Assembly: GCA_963665395.2 (NCBI GenBank)
Contig: OY762251.1
Span: 1,426,001-1,490,000 of the forward strand
DNA length: 64,000 bases
DNA from: Bin87 sp963665395
Lineage (GTDB): Bacteria > Chloroflexota > Dehalococcoidia > Lucifugimonadales > UBA3495
Direction of reading: 5' to 3'
Shown: one piece after another, positions 33,929-43,700 of the stretch
Position numbering within the stretch: the first letter of the stretch is position 1
Layout of the letters: the number at the start of each line of letters is the position of its first letter
Translations under genes and position numbers: made by a program
Notes under the pieces: model-generated
Told to the model about the DNA's origin: nothing
Seen by the model: only the letters and a program-made list of their open reading frames with translations
Databases searched by the model: none

Positions 33929-33956
33929 GTAGGGGCGAATAATTATTCGCCCCTAC
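33929..33956. repeat. 28-bp palindrome, copy 5
   Basis: GTAGGGGCGAATAAT / TATTCGCCCCTAC, 9 bp after the SDR stop and 18 bp before the EthD-like start. Confidence 0.8.
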
Positions 33957-33974
33957 ACCCAAGGAGCGACAACA

Positions 33975-34289
33975 ATGATCAAGGTAACCGTTTTCTACGA
34001 CAACGAGGAAGGAAAGTCCTTCGACTTCGACTACTACGTGAACACGCATATGCCGCTGGTGCAGGAACGGCTGACCACCTTCGGGATGCGCTACTACAAC
34101 GTCGAGCGGGGCATCTCCGACACCGACCCCAACGCGCCGCCGATATACACCGCCGTCGGCTACCTCTTCTTCAACGACGTGGACGGCGTTCACGAGGGCT
34201 TCAAAACCCACGGCCGCGAGCTGGTCGGCGACGTGAAGAACTTCACCGACATCAACCCCAAGTTCCTCATCAGCGAGCTGATTGCGTAA
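33975..34289 (+). CDS. EthD-family dimeric alpha-beta barrel protein
   Basis: 104 aa after AAGGAGCGACAACA. IKVTVFYDNEEG..FDFDYYVNTHMPLVQERL is the EthD/REDY-type ferredoxin-like strand-helix with HMPLV, followed by YTAVGYLFFNDVDGVHEGF and ITDINPKFLISEL-like ending. Family members aid ring-degrading or ether-degrading oxygenases. It follows the SDR gene. Confidence 0.88.
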   Translation: MIKVTVFYDNEEGKSFDFDYYVNTHMPLVQERLTTFGMRYYNVERGISDTDPNAPPIYTAVGYLFFNDVDGVHEGFKTHGRELVGDVKNFTDINPKFLISELIA

Positions 34290-34354
34290 AGGCAGGAACC
34301 CGGAGGGTTGCCTCAGGGTGTTTGAACGCCCTAATTTGGTGCTGGGTTCATGCG

Positions 34355-34765
34355 ATGCGTCGTCCCAAGCAAACATCGGTCAGGCGACGCTCCGATGCCG
34401 AATTGGCAACATTGGCCGCAACTGCAACCTACGCGGGCAGTCCGGAGCACAAAGAGCGCCGTTGGTGGGGCGGCATTGGGATGGCCCGTCAATTGCCGGG
34501 AGGTCGGCTTGGCCGCCCTGGCAAGCAAACGACGACCGTATGTCCGCTCGTAGGTGAGGAAGACCGTGACCGCGCAATAACGTGGGTGCAGGCAGCTATA
34601 CAGGCTGGGCAGTGCATTTTTCAGCAGTCCGACCAGCGGTTTCCCAAGAAGATTTGGTATGAGGCGGACGGTCAAGTTTGGATGGGACTGCGTGTAACCG
34701 ACCAGTTGGGAGAGTACAAAGGCTGGCCTATATCAAGGGAGGAACGGGATGCGATTTTCGGTTGA
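34355..34765 (+). CDS. Conserved hypothetical protein with YAGSPEHK motif; first gene of a two-gene unit
   Basis: 136 aa from ATG 34355 (a longer start at 34322 is possible). Basic N-terminus, then AELATLAATATYAGSPEHKERRWWGG, a Gly/Arg-rich strip, CPLVGEEDRDRAITWVQAAIQAGQCIF, and a C-terminal half FPKKIWYEADGQVWMGLRVTDQLGEYKGWPISREERDAIFG. The end looks like a small beta domain for a ligand or protein contact. The last 17 bp overlap the start of the next gene. I do not recognise a named family. GC appears lower than in the flanking genes. Confidence 0.7.
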   Translation: MRRPKQTSVRRRSDAELATLAATATYAGSPEHKERRWWGGIGMARQLPGGRLGRPGKQTTTVCPLVGEEDRDRAITWVQAAIQAGQCIFQQSDQRFPKKIWYEADGQVWMGLRVTDQLGEYKGWPISREERDAIFG

Positions 34766-36029
34766 ACCGGTAAGCAAGTCGCTGAACGCGTCCATTGAGG
34801 AACGCGCCACGATGTGCGATCTGCGCATTGAGGTAGCCGGCTCCAATGCCTGTTCGTTCTGGGATGATCGAGACGGTTCTCACTACGAGTGGGTCCGCGT
34901 CGCTGCGGTGTATCTCGCCGAAGGTATCGCCAGCGACTGGTGGGCAATATTTGGAGGGCGCGATCGCCGACATTCGATTCTGCCGTACCGGACCGGGTAT
35001 ATCTTGCCTTGCCTGAGCTTCAGCTGTGACGGTTCGCATTTTGAGGTTTTTGGTGATGCCCTGCATTGTGAAAATCCCGGTTTGCGCTTTTGGCCGGTCG
35101 GTAGCGAGCTGTTGTCACGCGCCGATGCTGAAACGGAACTCGCCGGCTTTGTGCAACAGGTGATAAACCTGCTGCATATGGGTGGCGTCAGAGAGGCCGA
35201 GGTCGAGTTGCAGTGGTCACTGGTTTCCGCCTCTCGGAATCACCCTGAGGAACGGGCTTTCTGTGAAGCTGCCGGCGCTTTAGGAGTTGACCCCTATCGT
35301 ATTGACGATGCGGACGCCGCTTTCATCGAGTCCGCCGGCCAGTTGCTTGAGGATGCCGCGCTGATCGATTACCTTGCCGGAGCGCGGAATCTGAGCAGAG
35401 AGCGCCGCGCCTTTCAGACCACCGCACTGTCCGGCGTGTTAGCCAGCAAATCCAATACATATTTTCTGCCGGGATTGAGTGAAGTATGTGATGAGGTTGA
35501 TGTCTCCCGTCGCATCAGGAGGCCTGCGGAACGGCCTTGGGCCGTCGGCTATCGATGCGCCGGCGCTTTCAGAGAGGCTTTGGGATTGACTGGCGAAGAT
35601 GATATAGGTGGAGTGTCCGGGCTGGTCACGCGGCTGGGCAACTCGGGCTTTGAACGTGCACCGGGCCTTGCCGGTCTTTCTGCTGTCGTCAACCGTTCGG
35701 GTGGGTTCTACGTTTATCTCCGTGACGGGAAATATCCGGACGGTCCTTCTGACAACTTCTCTTTTTACCGTGCCGTCGGCGATGCCGTTTGTTTTCCGAA
35801 AGGCAAGGCATCGGTGGTTAATGGCTTACAAGTTGCAGAGCGTCAAGCAATGACCCGCGCCTTCGCTGCTGAGGCGTTAGCGCCGGTGGAGCGTGTGTTG
35901 GATATGCGTGAAGGCGGTTGGACAACGGAGCAAATCGGCGATGCTCTGGCCGTTTCTACCGAACTTGTAGAACGGCAAGTCGAGAACAGACATCGCATAA
36001 GGGAAGTTATCGGTCATTCGGGCTGGTGA
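34749..36029 (+). CDS. Protein with degenerate ImmA/IrrE-like C-terminus; second gene of the unit
   Basis: 426 aa from ATG 34749, after AGGGAGGAACGGG inside the previous gene. Residues 1-150 are beta-rich without a known domain; ~165-200 is helical (EERAFCEAAGALGVDPYRIDDADAAFI). Residues ~325-420 follow the ImmA/IrrE order: FYRAVGDAVCFPKG where HELGH would be, then ERQAMTRAFAAEALAPVERVLD, then a helix-turn-helix-like WTTEQIGDALAVSTELVERQVEN. The zinc-binding HExxH is absent, so it is likely a non-proteolytic sensor. Coupled to the gene at 34355; function unknown. Confidence 0.7.
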   Translation: MRFSVEPVSKSLNASIEERATMCDLRIEVAGSNACSFWDDRDGSHYEWVRVAAVYLAEGIASDWWAIFGGRDRRHSILPYRTGYILPCLSFSCDGSHFEVFGDALHCENPGLRFWPVGSELLSRADAETELAGFVQQVINLLHMGGVREAEVELQWSLVSASRNHPEERAFCEAAGALGVDPYRIDDADAAFIESAGQLLEDAALIDYLAGARNLSRERRAFQTTALSGVLASKSNTYFLPGLSEVCDEVDVSRRIRRPAERPWAVGYRCAGAFREALGLTGEDDIGGVSGLVTRLGNSGFERAPGLAGLSAVVNRSGGFYVYLRDGKYPDGPSDNFSFYRAVGDAVCFPKGKASVVNGLQVAERQAMTRAFAAEALAPVERVLDMREGGWTTEQIGDALAVSTELVERQVENRHRIREVIGHSGW

Positions 36030-36068
36030 GATTTGTTGCCAACGGAGACGAGCCCAAGAGAAAGCGCC

Positions 36069-36158
36069 ATGAACCAAGCAGTTGACGCCCTGGCGGAACG
36101 GACCATCCGCGAGCATTGGGAGTTTCTGCCCACCGCCGGCAGCCGCATCGGTCGGCAC
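36069..36158 (+). pseudogene. Duplicated 5' end of the DUF885 gene
   Basis: About 30 codons from ATG 36069 match the first 30 codons of the gene at 36789 with 7 base differences (MNQAVDALAER, then HWEFLPT.GSRIGRH). After 36158 the sequence is unrelated and the frame stops at a TGA near 36194. The duplicate and the full gene bracket the toxin/antitoxin-like pair. Confidence 0.85.
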
Positions 36159-36409
36159 GGCACATTGCAGAAAAGCATCCCCATCTGCTTCTGAACCGGC
36201 CTGACTACATCGCCGCTACGCTGGCAGACCCGGACCTGATCTTGCGCAGAGCGGCCGGCGATGACACTATCTTGTTCCACCGCTGGTTCTGCGACCTGGA
36301 CAAGTACGCCATGGTAGCGGTAGTTAATCATCCGGGCCGTAATTGGATAATCACCGCGTTCGTGACCCGGAGGTTGCAGAGAGGAGAAACTATATGGCAA
36401 CGACGTTGA
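36159..36409 (+). pseudogene. 5'-truncated PBECR/DUF4258-like toxin gene
   Basis: An open frame gives ARHIAEKHPHLLLNRPDYI, then ATLADPDLILRRAAGDDTILFHRWF, KYAMVAVVNHPGRNWIITAFVTRR and a stop. The order HP..L..PDYI..TL.DPD / V.V......IITAF is that of small nuclease-like toxins of the phage barnase/RelE-like group. The natural start is replaced by the DUF885 5' duplicate in another frame; a TTG at 36116 could allow translation from within it. Confidence 0.55.
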
Positions 36410-36759
36410 TATTCGAGTACGACGTGGCCGGCAACATCATGTACATTGAGAAATGCCCGCCTTATCCGGGGCAGGATGAAGATGACATTGCGGACGGTGT
36501 AATCGCCCGACTCCATCCTGACACCGACGAAGTGGAAAGCGTGATGATACTGTTCTACTCGTCCCGTATCCTGAGCCACGAGCCGCTCCGGTTGAACATC
36601 CTCGTCGCGGAAGGCGCAATCAACGGCCACCCGGCAGCGGGGGAATTCGACTGTCTGGTTCAACCGAGCTCGAATTGGCTGACTTTCCCAACGGACGCCG
36701 AAATCGTCGAGCGGTACATTCCCGGCTGGAATGAGGCGACGGAACCATCGCTAACCTGA
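36394..36759 (+). CDS. DUF2283-like protein, possible antitoxin
   Basis: 121 aa from ATG 36394 after GAGAGGAGAAACTAT, overlapping the previous frame by 16 bp. LIFEYDVAGNIMYIEKCPPYPGQDEDDIADGVIARLHPDTDEVESVMILFYSSRIL follows the DUF2283 hairpin plan, with a longer C-terminal part (WLTFPTDAEIVERYIPGWN). Same partner order as at 9680-10227. Confidence 0.6.
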   Translation: MATTLIFEYDVAGNIMYIEKCPPYPGQDEDDIADGVIARLHPDTDEVESVMILFYSSRILSHEPLRLNILVAEGAINGHPAAGEFDCLVQPSSNWLTFPTDAEIVERYIPGWNEATEPSLT

Positions 36760-36788
36760 ACCCCGTCAAGAAGAGGTTAGATGCGAAA

Positions 36789-38492
<1,704 letters not shown>

Positions 38493-38514
38493 TTGTTCCT
38501 GGTGAGGTATGGTT

Positions 38515-39075
38515 ATGACTACTGCGAGAAAACTGCTGACAGCTGACGAGTTGCTGGATATGCCGCCGGACGATGGCTACCGTTATGAACTCGTCCGGGG
38601 AGAGCTGATCAAGATGCCGCCGCCGGGTTTAATGCACACCATTGTCACCGACCGCATTGGCCGCCGGATGGGGAACTTTGTTGATGAGCGCGGCTTGGGC
38701 TTCATCGGCGGGCCGGAGGCGTCGGCATATCTGGAACAAAATCCCGATACCGTGCGCGCCGCCGACTATGCGCTCATCTCCCTCGATCTCATTCCGGATC
38801 CGCCACCGGCACGGGGCTACGTGCCAGGAATGGTTCCGGCCTTGGTGGTGGAGGTCATTTCACCGGACGGTGGAGAAGCCGCAGCGTCCCGGAGGGCCCA
38901 GATGTGGCTGGATGCCGGCGTCCGTCTGGTGCTGGTAGCATATATTGCCACGCAGGAAATTGTCGCTCATCATGCCGATGGCACGGTGCAGCGTTTCGGG
39001 ATGGAAGATACCCTGACTTGCGAACCGCTGTTGCCGGGCTTTGCCTGCCCGGTGGCAGATATATTTGCGTGGTGA
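38515..39075 (+). CDS. Uma2 family (DUF820) putative endonuclease
   Basis: 186 aa; ATG 38515 has GGTGAGG at 7 bases, an in-frame ATG lies two codons earlier. Layout: LTADELLDMPPDDGYRYELVRGELIKMPPPGLMHT, AADYALISLDLIP, VPALVVEVISPDG and a C-terminal LTCEPLLPGFACPVADIFA. The PD-(D/E)xK-like core has D in PD/AD-Y and ExE-like VVEV. Family role unknown; common in Cyanobacteria and Chloroflexota. Confidence 0.9.
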   Translation: MTTARKLLTADELLDMPPDDGYRYELVRGELIKMPPPGLMHTIVTDRIGRRMGNFVDERGLGFIGGPEASAYLEQNPDTVRAADYALISLDLIPDPPPARGYVPGMVPALVVEVISPDGGEAAASRRAQMWLDAGVRLVLVAYIATQEIVAHHADGTVQRFGMEDTLTCEPLLPGFACPVADIFAW

Positions 39076-39087
39076 GATCGAACGCCG

Positions 39088-39276
39088 TCAAGGTTCGGTA
39101 TCGTACACAACCTTGCCGTCGCGCCAGGTGACGACGGAACCAAGAAGGGCGATGTTGCGGCGACGGGCTTTTATGGCGGCGCGTTTTAAGGCTTCGAGGG
39201 CGCCGTCGGTGTAGGGGTCGTAGGGCCGCTGCTCTTCTTGCTCGCGCTGTTGCGAAATTTCATACAGCGTGGTCAT
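39088..39276 (-). CDS. Small hypothetical protein downstream of a zeta-like kinase
   Basis: 62 aa from ATG 39276 (AAGGAG eight bases upstream). The charged N-terminal helix (TLYEISQQREQEEQRPYDPY) and basic middle (RAAIKARRRNIALLGSV) end in TWRDGKVVYDTEP. It overlaps the zeta gene end by 17 bp. Position suggests a partner or antitoxin; no known motif. Confidence 0.6.
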   Translation of the reverse strand: MTTLYEISQQREQEEQRPYDPYTDGALEALKRAAIKARRRNIALLGSVVTWRDGKVVYDTEP

Positions 39277-39796
39277 GGTCACTGCTCCTTGCTATCTCCA
39301 CCGGGGTAGGGCTTGTGCTGTCGTAAAGTCTCCATTCATCTACCATACCCTGATAGATGGTCTCGAAATTCTTCAAGCCGCCAGCGAACCGGCGGCGAAT
39401 TACCTCTTCCGGTATGTTGTGTCCCCCTGTCGAGACCCGTTGCCTGACCCGAGCGATGGCAATCTCCGGCGACGGCAGGCGCAGGAAGTACAGCCTGACC
39501 CGGTAGCCCTGCTCTTGCCAGCGTGGGATCATACTAGCATAGGTTCGCCCGCTCAGGGTGGTCTCAAAGGCGAAACTGCGGCCTTCGCTGACGTACCGGC
39601 GGATCATTTCCAGCATCATCCTGCCGGCGGCGACGGCTTCGCGCTCCGGCTGCAATGGGTTCAACCCTTCCGCAATCAGGTCAGCGTTGACGAAGGTGGG
39701 ACAACCCGCCTCGTTGGGCAGGAACTCCCTGGCGAAGGTAGTCTTGCCGGCGCCGTTGGGGCCGGCGATGATGATGATTGTTTTTTGAGGCTCCAT
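39260..39796 (-). CDS. Zeta-toxin-like P-loop kinase
   Basis: 178 aa from ATG 39796 (a TTG two codons earlier is possible). Walker A IAGPNGAGKTTFAREFL; NADLIAEGLNP with the substrate-binding Asp; FAFETTLSGRTY; LYFLRLPSPEIAIARVRQRVSTGGHNIPEEVIRRRF containing the R-x-x-x-GG-H-x-I-P-E motif of zeta-like kinases. Zeta toxins phosphorylate UDP-N-acetylglucosamine; whether this short family member is toxic is unknown. It follows the HAD gene by 6 bp. Confidence 0.85.
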   Translation of the reverse strand: MEPQKTIIIIAGPNGAGKTTFAREFLPNEAGCPTFVNADLIAEGLNPLQPEREAVAAGRMMLEMIRRYVSEGRSFAFETTLSGRTYASMIPRWQEQGYRVRLYFLRLPSPEIAIARVRQRVSTGGHNIPEEVIRRRFAGGLKNFETIYQGMVDEWRLYDSTSPTPVEIARSSDHDHAV

Positions 39797-39802
39797 CGTC
39801 AA

Positions 39803-40738
39803 TCAATCCGTGGTCGTGGAGCCACGCAGGCTCAACGGCGCGATGGGGTTCGCCACTTCCGGCGTTACGGCCAGCTCTGCGCTGCGACCCTGCCAGCCAT
39901 CCAAGTGGGGCCAGAATTGCCAGTTGGCCCGGGGCGACTCGGCGTAGTCGGCTAGTACGCCGCTGGTGGTGTCGTCCTGGTCGTCGGCGGGGTTATCGGC
40001 GTCGGGACGCCAGGGCCAGGGCAGATGACGACGCCAGGGGTCGGTTTCGGCGTAGCCGTTGGCCTCGGCCACCACCGCCATGACCTGGTGGGGACGATGC
40101 AGGCGATATTCCGGCCGCTGCGCCAGCAGGGCGTCGCGGTCGATAGTGGCCCACATGGCGGCGGCGGACACGACCCCGACGCGGTGGGCGCAGATGACGT
40201 CCTGGGGGCCGTCGCCCACGTACATGACATCCTCCGGCGCCAGGTCCATGGCGTTCAGGACGCGCAGTAGGCCGTCGGGGGCCGGCTTGTAGGGCCGGTC
40301 GTCGGTCTTGAAATCGGCGTACTCCACCAGCGGGGCCAGGCCGGACTGCGCCAGTTCCCCATCGCCGAAGTAGGGTATCTTGTCGGAGAAAATGCCGATG
40401 CGGATGCCGCGGCGATGCAGACCGCGGAGCAGGCTGGCCGCGCCGGGGAACAGATAATTGCGGAGGCCGACGTTGCCGTGATAGTGGCCGAGGTACGTGT
40501 CCAGGATCGCGTCCAGCTCGCCCTCGGCGTCGGGATGGCTGCCCAGGAACCAGAGGAGATGCTGGCGGAAGGGACGGTGAAACTCGGTGGCGACCTGCTC
40601 GGCGGTGGGTGGCGTCCGGCCCAGGTCGCCGGCGGCGCGCTCCATCAGCATGAGGTGGATACCCCAGCTGTTCCAGAGGGTGAGGTCCCAATCGAAGATT
40701 ACGGCGCGCACAGTGGTTGCCCGATAGTGGCTGTCCAT
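39803..40738 (-). CDS. HAD superfamily hydrolase
   Basis: 311 aa. Motif I VIFDWDLTLWNS with the nucleophile Asp, a helical cap, motif II IGIFSDK, motif III Lys in DRPYKPAPDG, motif IV MYVGDGPQDVICAHRVGVVSAA. This is the phosphoglycolate-phosphatase-like subfamily. About 90 extra C-terminal residues (Trp/Pro-rich, from ~220) follow the domain and have no recognised function. Confidence 0.92.
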   Translation of the reverse strand: MDSHYRATTVRAVIFDWDLTLWNSWGIHLMLMERAAGDLGRTPPTAEQVATEFHRPFRQHLLWFLGSHPDAEGELDAILDTYLGHYHGNVGLRNYLFPGAASLLRGLHRRGIRIGIFSDKIPYFGDGELAQSGLAPLVEYADFKTDDRPYKPAPDGLLRVLNAMDLAPEDVMYVGDGPQDVICAHRVGVVSAAAMWATIDRDALLAQRPEYRLHRPHQVMAVVAEANGYAETDPWRRHLPWPWRPDADNPADDQDDTTSGVLADYAESPRANWQFWPHLDGWQGRSAELAVTPEVANPIAPLSLRGSTTTD

Positions 40739-40750
40739 CTCCTGGGAATT

Positions 40751-40861
40751 GTCAGAAGCAGGATTTTCGGGATTTATTGGATTACCAGGATTGGAAACGT
40801 TGGTGAAGTGGCCACCCCAATCCTGTCAATCCCTCCAAATCCGGCAAATCCTGCTTCTGAC
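40751..40861. repeat. Family C inverted repeat
   Basis: GTCAGAAGCAGGATTTTCGGG...AAATCCTGCTTCTGAC between the HAD start and the Uma2 stop, possibly ending the minus-strand Uma2 transcript region. Confidence 0.75.
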
Positions 40862-40863
40862 GA

Positions 40864-41454
40864 TTAGCCGGGCAGGAAGTCGCTGACGGCCAGCGTTATG
40901 TCTGGAAAGGCTTGCGGGCTGACGGTAGCGCCGGCGTAGATAATCCGCACGCTCCGGTACACACCGTCCACCGGGTCGGCATGGACTTCAACCCTCCGGT
41001 TCACCAGGTTGGCAACCCATACTTCGGGAATGCCGGCGGCGGCGTACCTGGGCAGCTTGGTTTCGCGGTCGAAAGCGAGAGAACTGTCGGCGACTTCAAC
41101 CAGGAAATAGATTTCCTCCGGAGTTACCGTGACGAGGTCGTTAATTGTGCGGAATCGGATAACGGCGATGTCCGGTTCCGGGGCCGTGTTGTCATTCAAC
41201 CGGATGGTCGCTTGCACCTGCACCATCGCGCGGCGCGCAAAGGCTTCGATGAGCAACAGACTGACCCAGTTGACGGATTGCCGGTGTGGGTCGTTTATAG
41301 GCGACATGACAATTATCTCTCCGTCGATCAACTCAATGCGCTCATCTTTGTGCAGGATGCCGGCTTCTGCCAAGGCGAAGTACTCGTCCACCGTGAACCG
41401 GCGGCGCATGGGAACGGTCTGAGGCGGGGCGGCAACGGCGGTGGCAGTGGTCAT
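40864..41454 (-). CDS. Uma2 family (DUF820) putative endonuclease
   Basis: 196 aa. MRRRFTVDEYFALAEAGILHKDERIELIDGEIIVMSPINDPHRQSVNWV is the Uma2 start, then PEPDIAVIRF, EIYFLVEVADSSLAFDRETKLPRYAAAGIPEVWV: a PD...EVxDxSL..D...K active-site series, intact. This is the second Uma2 gene in the window; the two differ in subfamily. Confidence 0.93.
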   Translation of the reverse strand: MTTATAVAAPPQTVPMRRRFTVDEYFALAEAGILHKDERIELIDGEIIVMSPINDPHRQSVNWVSLLLIEAFARRAMVQVQATIRLNDNTAPEPDIAVIRFRTINDLVTVTPEEIYFLVEVADSSLAFDRETKLPRYAAAGIPEVWVANLVNRRVEVHADPVDGVYRSVRIIYAGATVSPQAFPDITLAVSDFLPG

Positions 41455-41490
41455 TACGTAACCTCCCGGTGGGATTCCGGCCCGGCGGCG

Positions 41491-42294
41491 TCAGCAGTGT
41501 CCCGGGTGGTTGTGGCCGCCGCCCTGGTAGTCGATGGCGCTGGGCATGACGGTGGTGCCGGGATGGTCGGCGCGGCCCAGCGTGACAGTTACCGCGCCGC
41601 TGGCGTAGTGGAGGACGCCGCTGATTTCCAGGGTGGGCGATTCGGCCAGGTAGGTGATGTCGCCGTTGGCCTCGATACGGAAGGGGCGGTCGTGTCCCGG
41701 GTAGATGGTGTTGGCGGCGGCGACAATCTTTTGGATGCTGGCCCGGGCGTCGGCCTCGCTCCAGAAGATGATGGCCGGAGCGCCGCGACCGATGGCGCCG
41801 GCGTCGGACATGGCGTCGCCGCCGATACATACCGTGCCACCCTCGGTTTCCACCACGACGCTGATGTGGCCCTTGGTGTGGCCGGGGGTTTCGATGAGGC
41901 GGACGCCGGGTTCCAGCTCGGTCTCGCCGCTGACGGCGTTGACCTTCTGCTGCATGAAGGTGTCGGCGAAGTAGCGGGCGGTGGCCAGGTCGCCCTCGCG
42001 GGGGTTGCGGCTGTATTCCAGCTCGTCGGCGTGGATGACGATCTCAGCGTTGGGGAACAGGTCGGTATTCTGGGAGTGGTCCCAGTGAGCGTGGGTCAGG
42101 ATGACGCGCCCGATGTCGTCGGTGGAGATGCCCTGCGCGGCCAGTTCGTCAACCAGCATATTGCGCCGGCCGAAGTGGGCCACATCCACAATGGACAGCG
42201 CCTCGCCGCGAATGAGGGTGACGGTACACAGGCCCAGGCGGGTCTGGTCGGTGTTGATGGAGTAGCCGCCCATGATGATTTCCAGTTCCGGCAT
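41491..42294 (-). CDS. MBL-fold metallohydrolase
   Basis: 267 aa from ATG 42294. The zinc motif ILTHAHWDHSQN (HxHxDH), then ETPGHTKGHISV (His), IGGDAMSDAG (Asp) and YPGHDRPF (His) complete a two-metal site as in lactonase or glyoxalase II-like enzymes. The His-rich C-terminus (GGGHNHPGHC) could bind metal. Next upstream is the rhodanese gene, suggesting a sulfur or persulfide link, as in MBL persulfide dioxygenases; this is inference. Confidence 0.92.
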   Translation of the reverse strand: MPELEIIMGGYSINTDQTRLGLCTVTLIRGEALSIVDVAHFGRRNMLVDELAAQGISTDDIGRVILTHAHWDHSQNTDLFPNAEIVIHADELEYSRNPREGDLATARYFADTFMQQKVNAVSGETELEPGVRLIETPGHTKGHISVVVETEGGTVCIGGDAMSDAGAIGRGAPAIIFWSEADARASIQKIVAAANTIYPGHDRPFRIEANGDITYLAESPTLEISGVLHYASGAVTVTLGRADHPGTTVMPSAIDYQGGGHNHPGHC

Positions 42295-42332
42295 GACGTT
42301 CCCTCCGCAAGCCGATGGCAATAATGGTTTGT

Positions 42333-43106
42333 TCAGATCTCCACGGGCTGGTCGCTGTCCATCCACTCGGCGTAGGATCCCTCGTAGAGACGGACGTCGT
42401 AGCCGGCCTGTCGCAAGGCCAGCCAGGCGACGGAGGCGCGCACCCCGCTGCGACAGTAGGCGATGACCGAATCATTGTTGGCGATTCCGGCGAAGCCCAG
42501 CCGGTCGCGCAACTCAAACTCGTCGATCAGCAGCTTGCCGTCGCTGCCGGCCGTTTCCAGGTGAGGTACGTGGATGGCGCCTGGGATATGGCCGGGGCGG
42601 CGGTCCATTTCCGCCTCGCCGTTGAACTCCTCGGCGGTGCGGGTATCCAGCAGGACGGCGTTGCCCGGGTTGACGGCGTCTTGCAACGTGGCCCGCAGCG
42701 ACGGGTTGAGCCTGACGGTGAAGGCGTTGGCCGCGGTGGGGACGGGACGATAGAGTACCTCGCGGCCCTGGTCCTTCCAGGCGTCGTAGAGCAGGTCCAT
42801 GATGTGAACGTCGTCCCGGCCCAGGTACTCCAGCACGAAGGCGGCCATGGCGGCGTTGCGCCCGTCCTGGTGGTCGTAGAGTACCGGGATCACGTCGTCG
42901 CCCAGGCCGACGTCTCCGAAGGCGGCGGCCAGTTGCTCGGGCGGCCCCAGGCGTCCGTCGGGCCCTTGCAGTTTCTTGAAAGGTATGCTGACCGCGCCGC
43001 GCAGGTGGCCCATCAAGTAGCGCATGGCCGACCGGGGATCTATCAGCAGATACCCCGGCCGGCCGATGTGGTCGGCAACCCAGTCGGCGGAAACTATGGT
43101 CGCCAT
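42333..43106 (-). CDS. Two-domain rhodanese-like sulfurtransferase
   Basis: 257 aa. The N-terminal domain (YLLIDPRSAMRYLMGHLRGAVSIPF) lacks an active-site Cys. The C-terminal domain has VLLDTRTAEEFNG...GHIPGAIHVP and AYCRSGVRAS, with catalytic Cys in CRSGVR, as in thiosulfate/3-mercaptopyruvate sulfurtransferases. Coupled by TGATG overlap to the upstream OsmC gene. Confidence 0.92.
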   Translation of the reverse strand: MATIVSADWVADHIGRPGYLLIDPRSAMRYLMGHLRGAVSIPFKKLQGPDGRLGPPEQLAAAFGDVGLGDDVIPVLYDHQDGRNAAMAAFVLEYLGRDDVHIMDLLYDAWKDQGREVLYRPVPTAANAFTVRLNPSLRATLQDAVNPGNAVLLDTRTAEEFNGEAEMDRRPGHIPGAIHVPHLETAGSDGKLLIDEFELRDRLGFAGIANNDSVIAYCRSGVRASVAWLALRQAGYDVRLYEGSYAEWMDSDQPVEI

Positions 43107-43642
43107 CAGCCCACCATCTCGAAATCGGTTTCCACCGACGTGGAGTTGACCACCGACTGGGTGACGGGGGAGCCTTCCACGGCGAGCCGCCAGATTTCCT
43201 TCAGGGTGTCCTCGTCGGCGTCGGCGCGGACGAAGCACTTGGCGGAGATGCGGCCGTAGCCGGGGTTGCCCTCGTCCTCCACACCGGCCCACTTGCGGAT
43301 GTTGTCGAAGTAGCCTTCTACGGCGATTTCCAGGTCGTGGATGCGGACGCCCTGCTTAGTGGCATTGACCACGAAGCCGACGGTCATGCAGCTGCCGACG
43401 GCGGACAGCAGTTGCTCGTGGGCGCTGGCGGCCACGTCGGTGGCGGTCAGGTCGCCCGGCTCGTCCATGTCCACCTGGTGGTTCCGCATATACGCGCGGG
43501 CGCGCATCCCGTCCTGCCAGACGATGCGGGACTTCCAGGGGCCGGTAACTGCGTTGAAAACGTCCGGGTCCCGGAAGGAGTCCAGCACCTCGGCGAGTTT
43601 CTCCCGGGGCAGGCCGTTGAGGTTTTCTTCTTGCTGCGCCAT
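43106..43642 (-). CDS. OsmC family peroxiredoxin-like protein
   Basis: 178 aa. After a 60-residue lead comes the OsmC core with ATDVAASAHEQLLSAVGSCMTVGFVVNATKQGVRIHDLEIAVEGYFD, where the Cys in GSCM is one redox residue, and ISAKCFVRADADED with the second Cys. It reduces organic peroxides or handles sulfane sulfur; co-transcription with rhodanese fits thiol metabolism. Confidence 0.92.
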   Translation of the reverse strand: MAQQEENLNGLPREKLAEVLDSFRDPDVFNAVTGPWKSRIVWQDGMRARAYMRNHQVDMDEPGDLTATDVAASAHEQLLSAVGSCMTVGFVVNATKQGVRIHDLEIAVEGYFDNIRKWAGVEDEGNPGYGRISAKCFVRADADEDTLKEIWRLAVEGSPVTQSVVNSTSVETDFEMVG

Positions 43643-43700
43643 GATCTACTCCTCTTTGTTTTGGGCATTGCGTGCGATTATAGCCAAAGCCGCAGTCTCG

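Noticed and set aside
36069..36196. TGA ending the DUF885 5' duplicate as a selenocysteine codon
   Set aside because: The sequence after the TGA is not the DUF885 protein, and the duplicate stops matching before it.
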